This document shows, in pieces, positions 58,088-64,000 of a DNA stretch of 64,000 nucleotides; positions within the stretch are counted from its first letter, which is position 1, and each line of letters begins with the position of its first letter. The stretch is from a bacterium (lineage in GTDB: Bacteria; Cyanobacteriota; Vampirovibrionia; Obscuribacterales; Obscuribacteraceae). The stretch covers positions 93,233-157,232 of the forward strand of contig WGMS01000028.1 in assembly GCA_016124935.1 (NCBI GenBank). The letters run 5' to 3'. A program made the position numbers and the translations under genes. Under the pieces are notes generated by a model. It made no database searches. It saw nothing but the letters and a program-made list of their open reading frames with translations, and was not told where the DNA came from.

Positions 58088-58596
58088 GAGCTAGAGGGTC
58101 GGCGATGGTAGAAGCGCCCGTTGTGCTCTGGGTTCTCCTTGTCGTTCTGGCTTTCCCTCTTCTTAATTTGACAACGGTGGCACTTAGATCTTATTTCGTC
58201 AATAGCGCTGTCGAGGCAGCCGCCCTGGAGGCTTCAAGGGCAAGGACATTCAGCCAGGCTGTAGATGGAGAGAAAACCGCCGTGGATTCGGCCGCACAGG
58301 TAGTCGAGAGATACAGAAGTTCTTTCAGTAATGTATTTATAGATTCCGTAGATACAAGGATCGTCGCTATTGATATCGCCAGTGGTGTGGAGTCCGTCTT
58401 TTCAAGCAAGCTCGCTTCAAAAGCGGATTCCAGTAAAAATCTTTATCAAATTGAGGTCGAAGTAAGGGCCAGGGTCAGTCCCCTGCTCTCGTACAATCTG
58501 GCGATTCTAGGCGATATTCCAGGATTGACGGGACCGATGGGCTTGAAGTTGAAAAGCCGGCAGTTTGTCGAGTTTCCTGAAGGTTTGAATATTTGA
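58084..58596 (+). CDS. TadE-like pseudopilin
   Basis: A 170-residue protein with a short basic N-terminus, then RGSAMVEAPVVLWVLLVVLA and FPLLNLTTVALRSYFVNSAV, the single hydrophobic helix and Glu of TadE/TadG-type pseudopilins. EAAALEASRARTFSQAVDGE follows, with the usual small-residue helix. The rest is beta-rich and expected outside the membrane. Such proteins are minor components of Flp/Tad pili and related secretion systems. The gene starts within the stop of the TPR-like gene. Confidence 0.8.
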   Translation: MRARGSAMVEAPVVLWVLLVVLAFPLLNLTTVALRSYFVNSAVEAAALEASRARTFSQAVDGEKTAVDSAAQVVERYRSSFSNVFIDSVDTRIVAIDIASGVESVFSSKLASKADSSKNLYQIEVEVRARVSPLLSYNLAILGDIPGLTGPMGLKLKSRQFVEFPEGLNI

Positions 58597-58606
58597 AGGC
58601 AGGTGG

Positions 58607-60403
58607 ATGGTGAATATTTCGAGTAGCAGAAATAAGAAGGCGTTTGGCAGACTTACCAGAGACAAAGCCGGTCTTACCATGGTTGTGATGATGGCAGTTA
58701 TCGCTCTTTTGATTCTGCCTGTGCTTGGCATATTCAGTTTCGAGGTCGGAAGGGCGATGCTTGCCCAGGAGCAGCTCAAACATGTCTGTGATGCCGCTGC
58801 TCTCACGGCGGCTGCCAGTCTTGCCAGTCAAGACGATAGCAATCCGGCTAATTCTCATGCTATGGCTATCAGCGCTGCTGTGAAGCTGATTAAGAAAAAC
58901 ACCATATTCGGTGACAGTCTGACCAATACTTCGGTGGTAAGTTCATTCAGCGGGACTCTACCGGTCGGGGACACCGAGATGATTTTCATTTTTCAAGACC
59001 CTATAAGCCGTTCCATCGTTCCCCAGGGTGACCCCCGGGGCAAGGTGGTGAAGGTCAAAGGGCATTATGGCTTGCTGCCTGCTTTTGGTAAATTTCTCGG
59101 CACAGGAAGCTACGATGTTACTGCTGTATCATCCAGTTCGGTGCCCAAGCTCGATGTCATTCTCTGTTTTGATGTGTCAGGCTCCATAGATGATCAGACT
59201 CCTGTCAGTTGCGTAAGAAGAAAATGGAGTCCGGCCGCCTCTAAGATAGTCTACGACATTCCTGCCGGCACAGCCGGACCGGCAGCCGGGAAGATCTACG
59301 ACATCATCAATCCAGCTCCCACCGGCTCCAACTTGAATGGACTGGAGCCTCAGACTCTGGATAAAGCCTACTTCAATGCCGGACTTAACTTTAGCGAGTA
59401 TCTCGCCTCTTATTATGGTACTCCGGGACTTAGATCCCTGGGTGGCTATCCGGAAGTTGGCAGACCGCCAGGTAATTACCCGCCTGGAACGGCTCCGACT
59501 TTTGATGGATTCAGGGCCTTCACCGATGTTGTGGTCAATATTGACGGCAACCGGAATTTCGGCGGCTTTACTTACAAAGGATACAGTTTCCCCGATATCG
59601 CCACCCTGGTGGAGGCATCCAGGGGAAATCTGGAGAATGGCAGCGTCTTTGCTTCCAGTAAAGCCGACACTTCGGTATCAGTGGCTCCCCGGACAGGATA
59701 TCAAGCCGCCTATCTCGAAGCGGCCAGGCTGAGACTGCAGCCTTTGAACGACGCCAAGCAAGCCGCCAAAGAATTTGTCGAGATCCTCAACATAGATACG
59801 GAGTCACATTTTGGTTTTGTCGCTTTCGACGCTTTTGTCGGCAGTGCCCCCGATTCGACCTGGAACTGGATCAATCTTGATCAAGATGTTCCCTATGGCG
59901 AGAACAAAGCTTATCCGCTTCCCCGGGTGATGCTCAGCGATAGCTCTGGCGACAGTCGATTCGCTGAGGTGAAAACGTCTATAGAAAAGTGCGTTCCTCT
60001 GGGGGCCACTAATATAGGTCTTCCTCTTCACGAGGCGGTTCAGAATTTGAAGAATAAGGGAAGAATCGGCACAGCCAAAGCAATAGTGCTCTTTACCGAC
60101 GGGCAGCCGACCCCTCCAGGGGGACCTCTCGACTCCGACCCCGCCGTCAATGCTCGCCTTGCGGCGGTGGAGGCCCGGGATGCCGGTATACCTGTGTATA
60201 CAGTAGGCCTTGCCACAAATCCTGCCATCGCTGTGGGCCAGAGGGAGATACTGAACGATTCCAATAGTAATGTCTCTAGCGGTGGTATTGCAGGAATAGC
60301 CGGTCATGGAGGCACTTTTCAGCAGGTCGATGACAGTGCCGAGTTGCGCAGGGCTTTCGCTAGAATTGCTCGCCATCTTACTCGGCTCACCACCAGTTTT
60401 TAG
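58607..60403 (+). CDS. TadG-like protein with von Willebrand factor A domain
   Basis: The 598-residue protein has an N-terminal TadG helix (LTMVVMMAVIALLILPVLGI followed by EVGRAMLAQEQLKHVCDAAA). A large vWA-type domain follows, with the MIDAS start DVILCFDVSGSIDD and a later AIVLFTDGQPTPPGG. About 170 residues inserted between the first strand and the next are Gly/Pro/Tyr-rich (PPGNYPPGTAPTFDGFRAF), which is unusual. TadG-type proteins anchor or tip Flp pili. ATG 58607 follows GAAGGCAGGTGG. It is flanked by two TadE-like genes. Confidence 0.85.
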   Translation: MVNISSSRNKKAFGRLTRDKAGLTMVVMMAVIALLILPVLGIFSFEVGRAMLAQEQLKHVCDAAALTAAASLASQDDSNPANSHAMAISAAVKLIKKNTIFGDSLTNTSVVSSFSGTLPVGDTEMIFIFQDPISRSIVPQGDPRGKVVKVKGHYGLLPAFGKFLGTGSYDVTAVSSSSVPKLDVILCFDVSGSIDDQTPVSCVRRKWSPAASKIVYDIPAGTAGPAAGKIYDIINPAPTGSNLNGLEPQTLDKAYFNAGLNFSEYLASYYGTPGLRSLGGYPEVGRPPGNYPPGTAPTFDGFRAFTDVVVNIDGNRNFGGFTYKGYSFPDIATLVEASRGNLENGSVFASSKADTSVSVAPRTGYQAAYLEAARLRLQPLNDAKQAAKEFVEILNIDTESHFGFVAFDAFVGSAPDSTWNWINLDQDVPYGENKAYPLPRVMLSDSSGDSRFAEVKTSIEKCVPLGATNIGLPLHEAVQNLKNKGRIGTAKAIVLFTDGQPTPPGGPLDSDPAVNARLAAVEARDAGIPVYTVGLATNPAIAVGQREILNDSNSNVSSGGIAGIAGHGGTFQQVDDSAELRRAFARIARHLTRLTTSF

Positions 60404-60420
60404 GAGGTAATCATATAGTC

Positions 60421-60873
60421 ATGGCAAAGAGAAGAAGAGTCAGAATAGCATTCGGTATCCACCTGATAGAAATGGCTGTATCGATGGCGTTTTTGATGGT
60501 GCTGGTGCTTATGTCTGTGGATATCGGCGTGATTCTCTATGGAGCTTTTCTGAATGATAGAGCCTGTCGCGTCGCCGTCAGAGCGGCAGCCCAGGGCAAA
60601 GATGCAGCCGAGGCCACTGCCCTGGCTGGAAGGACTGTTCTCACCATCAAGTCGCCTGATAGCTGGATAAAATCGCCCAAGTTGATTCTGCCTATCACCT
60701 ACGAGGACTTTGGAGGCAACTATGCCGCGGACAATTCGCCTTTTGTCACTGTCTCGACCGAGACCGAAGTCGACTTGCCTGTTCCAATAAATTTTGCTGG
60801 AAATTCATTTATGCCCTCGGGAAGGACAACTTTCAAACAGACATATACATTTCCGGTGATCAGGGCAAGATAA
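60421..60873 (+). CDS. TadE-like pseudopilin, second copy
   Basis: A 150-residue protein with a very basic N-terminus (AKRRRVRIAF), then IHLIEMAVSMAFLMVLVLMS as the TadE-like helix with its Glu, and DIGVILYGAFLNDRACRVAV leading into a beta-rich domain. It is the last gene of the TadE/TadG cluster; AGGAGG lies upstream of ATG 60421. No TadA, TadB/C, RcpA or prepilin peptidase gene is present nearby, so export must rely on genes elsewhere. It is convergent with an orphan kinase 16 bp away. Confidence 0.78.
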   Translation: MAKRRRVRIAFGIHLIEMAVSMAFLMVLVLMSVDIGVILYGAFLNDRACRVAVRAAAQGKDAAEATALAGRTVLTIKSPDSWIKSPKLILPITYEDFGGNYAADNSPFVTVSTETEVDLPVPINFAGNSFMPSGRTTFKQTYTFPVIRAR

Positions 60874-60889
60874 CAGCGAAAATGGGGCT

Positions 60890-61657
60890 CTATCCGGGAA
60901 TTCTGAACCAGAATCGGCTGCCCTTACCGATTTTACTGTCTACTCCGATAGTTCCACCATGGGCTTCGACGATCATTTTTGAAAGCGCCAGACCCACGCC
61001 ATTGCCTTGATTGTTCGTTCTCTGTTCGCCTTCCTCGACCTGGAAGAAAGGTTCGAATACCCTCTTCGCTTTGTCCTCTGCTATTCCTGGACCATTGTCT
61101 ATTACCGAAACCTCGAGCGATCCGGACTTTGTTCTCTTTGCTTTGATCGATACAGTCTCGCCGGCGGGCGAGAACTTGACGGCATTGGCCACTAAATTTA
61201 CAAGAACTTGCGCCAGTCGCTGGCGGTCGCAGTTGAGCGTGAGCTCGGTCGGTTCGAAGTCAAGGCGGATTCTTTTCAGTTGAGCTATAAGCGAGATTGA
61301 ATCGAAAGTGTCTCTGTATAGTTCTGATACTTTCAGCGACTCGCTTCTAAGGGTCATCTTGCCGGAATTCAAAGATTCATAGTTGAGCAGATCGTTCACC
61401 AGATTGATCACTCTCGATATACTGGCCCTGGAGCTGAGCAGACCTCTGGAAGCCGATTCGTTCAGGTTGCCGTGGATGCCCATCTCTAGCAGGTCGAGAA
61501 AGCCCATCACTGCCGTTAGCGGTGTTCTGAGGTCATGACTCATCATAGCGATGAACTTTTGCTGTTCCTGTACCGAAAGAGACGCCTGGTCGCTTTCGGA
61601 CTTAGAGGAAGTGAAAAAATTTTGATTGGTTCGGGGATAATCGGTATAGACGTTCAT
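60890..61657 (-). CDS. Orphan soluble histidine kinase
   Basis: The 255-residue protein contains only HisKA (phospho-His in AMMSHDLRTPLTAVMGFLDL) and HATPase (LVNLVANAVKFSPAG, DNGPGIAEDKAKRVFEPFFQ, GNGVGLALSKMIVEAHGG). About 45 polar residues precede them; no sensor or membrane domain is seen. ATG 61657 has AGGAG 8 nt upstream; the frame runs to 61723. No response regulator adjoins it, so its partner is elsewhere, perhaps the hybrid regulator at 49455. Confidence 0.88.
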   Translation of the reverse strand: MNVYTDYPRTNQNFFTSSKSESDQASLSVQEQQKFIAMMSHDLRTPLTAVMGFLDLLEMGIHGNLNESASRGLLSSRASISRVINLVNDLLNYESLNSGKMTLRSESLKVSELYRDTFDSISLIAQLKRIRLDFEPTELTLNCDRQRLAQVLVNLVANAVKFSPAGETVSIKAKRTKSGSLEVSVIDNGPGIAEDKAKRVFEPFFQVEEGEQRTNNQGNGVGLALSKMIVEAHGGTIGVDSKIGKGSRFWFRIPG

Positions 61658-61868
61658 AATAACGCTCCTCACTATTGATGAGCTCGATAGCCGCTCAAAC
61701 AAGGGGGGTCGAGCATTCGACACCTGGGGATAACTGTGAGCTGAAGGACCTTCGAATATATTCTCGCTAAAAGACTTGGCTCTGTACTGCGCAAATCCGC
61801 AAACTTCCAGGTTCTTGTGATGACAGGTACAATTTGGTCACGGTTTTCGAGTATTTTTCTTCTAATCC

Positions 61869-61874
61869 TATACT
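61869..61874 (+). promoter_or_regulatory. Candidate -10 box for the thioredoxin-repeat gene
   Basis: TATACT (5 of 6 to consensus) lies 52 nt before ATG 61927. No good -35 box is spaced correctly, so the call is weak. The rest of 61658-61868 shows no gene. Confidence 0.3.
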
Positions 61875-61926
61875 TTCGCCCTTTCCGGCTTGCGCCCGGA
61901 GCCCCTTACCCTGGAGATTCCCGATT

Positions 61927-63606
61927 ATGCCCCAGACCGGAGATCAGATCCGGGAGGTCGAAAAGCCTTCCGCCGATTACTCGCGCCACAATAGTGAAGC
62001 GAGCAGAGACAAGCTTTTTTCCGACATCATCTCCAGTACTGTAAAAGGCTATGATTTCGCCAGTTTCGGCGATTCTAAAGAGAGTAAATCAAACCAGGAA
62101 AGTCAGGTCGATACTGCCGACGGCAAGATAGAGTTGACCGATCCATATAAAAAAGAAACAGCCGAAGCGGCACCGCCGCCGGAGGCTACCGTCGCCGCCA
62201 TCGAAGCTGAGCCCCTCAAATTAGAGAAGACCAAATTCGACGAGAGCGAAGTCGGTGAGGCCTTGAAGTTGGCGAAGGAGAATAATCTGCCTATCGCGGT
62301 CTATACAGGCGCCACCTGGTGCGGCTACTGTCCTGACGCTTCGGCTAAGTTCAATCAGATCGCATCCGATATGGAGAGCGGTGAGAAAACCGGCGCTATC
62401 ATGCTCAAGATGGACTATGACAAAGCCGCCAAACTTTCGAAGGGCAATTCGGAAGAAGCAAGGGCATTGAAAGAGTTTCTAGGAGACGCCGATAGAATAC
62501 CCAACGTGGCTGTCTATGATCCCGCCAATCTCACTACCCCGGTGGCCGATTCCACAGTGGCCAACTGGGGCAAGGAGAGCATGCGCAGTCACATGGATAG
62601 AGCCTTCGAGAAGATCTCGGGGCAACAGAAGCCTGCCGATATAATAGAACGCCGTCAGCCCGAAGAGAAGCAGGTCCAGACCGACTTCAACGAGAGTAAC
62701 TTTAAAGAGGCGGTGATCAAAGCCCGAGAAGCCGGTCTACCGTTGTTGACCCATGTCACCATGAATGGTGGCGCCGACCAGAACATAGCCAGAGCCTTCA
62801 AGTATCTGAACGACAATAATCTGGCGGTGGCAGCTAATATAGACGCCAATAAAGCCAAAGGGCTTCGCAGCCAGGGGCTCGAGACCGGCGCCTTCAATGC
62901 TCTGGGCAGCGCCATGCAGGCAAAAGACGGAGCCGGCAGCGAGAACTCTTTCTTCAACAGTTACGACCCTGAAAAAATTCTCGATAGCATGAAGTTCGGC
63001 CCGGATCAGTCGCTTTCATCTTCCGACAGTGGAGCGGTGATTGAGATGATGAAAAGGGCGGGAGTCGATCTATCCGGCAGCAATGATGCAGCTGCAGTAA
63101 AGGCGCTTTTAGAAGGACGGGAGATCCCTGAGCCGCTTTCGGGCAATGTTCACGAAGCCAATTCTGTGGAGGAAGCCACCCGGATTATGAAGCTGGCCAG
63201 AGAGAAGAATCTCCCTCTTGTCGTCCATGCCGAGACGACCATCTGTGATGACCAGACCTGCCATATGGAGAGTCTCGATCCGACAATTCCAGAGGCCATG
63301 AAAGACGAAGCGGTCTTTATGGAAATACCCCGGGGCGGATTTGATCCGGAATCTGTAAAAGAGAATCCCGAGCTGGCTAGAATCAACGAGTTCTTTAAGG
63401 TAAGTCCCGAAGATCACAAAACCGAGGTGGATGTGCACAGCTTCCGTTATGACGATCAAGCCACCTTGAAAGAGTTCGATCTGATGCTCAAAGACGGGTC
63501 CCGATATTTTCGCAACGGATTCCAAGTGCCTTGGCGGGGATTATCCCAAAAAAATGTCGGGACTCCGCCTTCGGTGTTTGCTGGATCTTTCTCAGAAAAT
63601 TGGTGA
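61927..63606 (+). CDS. Protein with three thioredoxin-like units, only one with a normal CxxC
   Basis: The 559-residue protein begins with about 100 disordered residues. Each of three units opens with a similar helix and strand: GEALKLAKENNLPIAVYTGA (about 110), KEAVIKAREAGLPLLTHVTM (260) and EEATRIMKLAREKNLPLVVH (415). Unit 1 has WCGYC (C132, C135), a thioredoxin-type active site. Unit 2 has none. Unit 3 has two cysteines spaced CDDQTC (C440, C445). No signal peptide is visible from ATG 61927 (GGAG about 10 nt upstream); the frame is open to 61834. The repeats suggest internal triplication with one retained redox site. Function unknown. Confidence 0.75.
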   Translation: MPQTGDQIREVEKPSADYSRHNSEASRDKLFSDIISSTVKGYDFASFGDSKESKSNQESQVDTADGKIELTDPYKKETAEAAPPPEATVAAIEAEPLKLEKTKFDESEVGEALKLAKENNLPIAVYTGATWCGYCPDASAKFNQIASDMESGEKTGAIMLKMDYDKAAKLSKGNSEEARALKEFLGDADRIPNVAVYDPANLTTPVADSTVANWGKESMRSHMDRAFEKISGQQKPADIIERRQPEEKQVQTDFNESNFKEAVIKAREAGLPLLTHVTMNGGADQNIARAFKYLNDNNLAVAANIDANKAKGLRSQGLETGAFNALGSAMQAKDGAGSENSFFNSYDPEKILDSMKFGPDQSLSSSDSGAVIEMMKRAGVDLSGSNDAAAVKALLEGREIPEPLSGNVHEANSVEEATRIMKLAREKNLPLVVHAETTICDDQTCHMESLDPTIPEAMKDEAVFMEIPRGGFDPESVKENPELARINEFFKVSPEDHKTEVDVHSFRYDDQATLKEFDLMLKDGSRYFRNGFQVPWRGLSQKNVGTPPSVFAGSFSENW

Positions 63607-64000
63607 GCGGTATTAGTCATAGTGCTGAGTATAAGCACCAGTGCACGTTTGGTCGAGTTTTACAACCGCTCCGGTCTGATAAAGTGTTCTGCTTCTATGT
63701 CAGTTTTTCGACTTTGAATCTTTGCAGGTATCGTCTTTCGCTCTCTCAATCAAGAAAAGAATGTGGGGTCGTGTCCTTTGTTGATCTCTTTGTCAGACAT
63801 GGGTGATATATACCCTTTTCGAGGATTTGCGCTTGAAACAGAGGCCTCCTGAGAGTAATTTTGCACGATAAATGCGACAAAATTTGCACGCTATTTGCGA
63901 CACTTGGGGCAATTCAGGATACGGCAAAATGCAGGCTCCACTGTGAAATAATGAAAGAAGGTGGAGGCAGGTAGAGCTGTCGGCTCCAACCCCCTCTGCC
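63607..64000. other. Non-coding right edge
   Basis: No supported gene lies here; short frames crossing it have random-looking translations. The only clear signal is the periodic repeat at 63857-63902. It is probably the upstream region of a gene or RNA beginning beyond the window. Confidence 0.5.
63857..63902 (+). repeat. 23-bp direct repeat with 11/12-bp substructure (operator-like)
   Basis: Two copies of TTTGCACGnTAnnTGCGACA start 23 bp apart. Within each, TTGCACG-like and TGCGACA-like half-units are 11 bp apart, so GC(A/G) elements recur at 63863, 63874, 63886 and 63897 (steps of 11, 12, 11). The sequence differs from the GATCACA operator. It may be a tandem binding site for a regulator of a gene to the right. 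Confidence 0.5.

Noticed and set aside
63531..63806. 91-codon plus-strand frame at the right edge
   Set aside because: It begins inside the thioredoxin-repeat gene in another frame. The part beyond it has no ribosome site and an irregular, Cys/Phe/Ser-rich translation.

Overview
This 64 kb window is ordinary bacterial chromosome: dense, about half GC by eye, with many 4-20 nt gene overlaps and frequent TTG/GTG starts. I see no rRNA, tRNA, CRISPR array, insertion sequence or phage gene. My best guess for the source is an uncultured, non-photosynthetic relative of Cyanobacteria (Vampirovibrionia/Melainabacteria, Obscuribacterales-like). That rests on the mix of Hanks-type Ser/Thr kinases carrying LRR or TPR domains, Fe-S photolyase-like protein, KamA/ATP-grasp cluster and Tad-type pseudopilins. 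It is an inference, not a measured placement.

Layout. 1-3.7 kb: the end of an OmpR-type response regulator, a LON-domain protein, a small membrane protein and an NAD(P)-binding epimerase-like protein. 3.7-9.4 kb: the complete four-gene ligase-associated DNA repair operon (Lhr-like helicase, PdeM-like phosphoesterase, MBL-fold exonuclease, ATP-dependent ligase), followed by idi and a convergent photolyase/cryptochrome-like gene. 11.7-12.35 kb: a strong sigma70-type promoter, a structured untranslated stretch and a small ORF. 12.4-19.2 kb: three Ser/Thr kinases with C-terminal LRR/TPR regions. 19.2-24 kb: a NUDIX hydrolase, a PafA-like phosphatase, a lone winged-helix domain, a VOC protein, a TrxR-like flavoprotein and folE. 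24-27.5 kb: three tandem paralogous AAA ATPases. 27.6-36 kb: CoA-disulfide reductase/rhodanese, a Usp-like protein, a SulP transporter, an ArsB/NhaD-type transporter and a two-component pair. 36-40 kb: a kinase and LRR domain separated by a frameshift at a T8 tract, plus two small membrane proteins. 40.2-46.6 kb: KamA, two ATP-grasp ligases, a GNAT-deacetylase-GNAT fusion and a DJ-1/PfpI protein. 46.7-51.6 kb: a signalling operon (receiver, CHASE3-GAF-PAS kinase, multi-domain hybrid regulator). 51.6-64 kb: cupin, amidohydrolase, RlpA-like and trypsin-like proteins, a Ser/Gly-repeat protein, a TadE/TadG-like cluster, an orphan histidine kinase and a protein with three thioredoxin-like units.

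The strongest non-gene signal is one operator architecture upstream of six genes. Two to four direct repeats with an 11-bp period (G(A/T)TCA-C/T-x, 7 bp, then 4 bp) end 9-10 nt before a TAnnnT -10 box. This is the layout of PhoB/OmpR-family activator sites. It links a Usp-like protein, two anion/ion transporters, folE and two uncharacterised small proteins into a putative regulon. The most interesting gene set is the KamA/ATP-grasp/deacetylase operon, which reads as a pathway for a beta-lysine-containing, acetyl-protected peptide-like metabolite.
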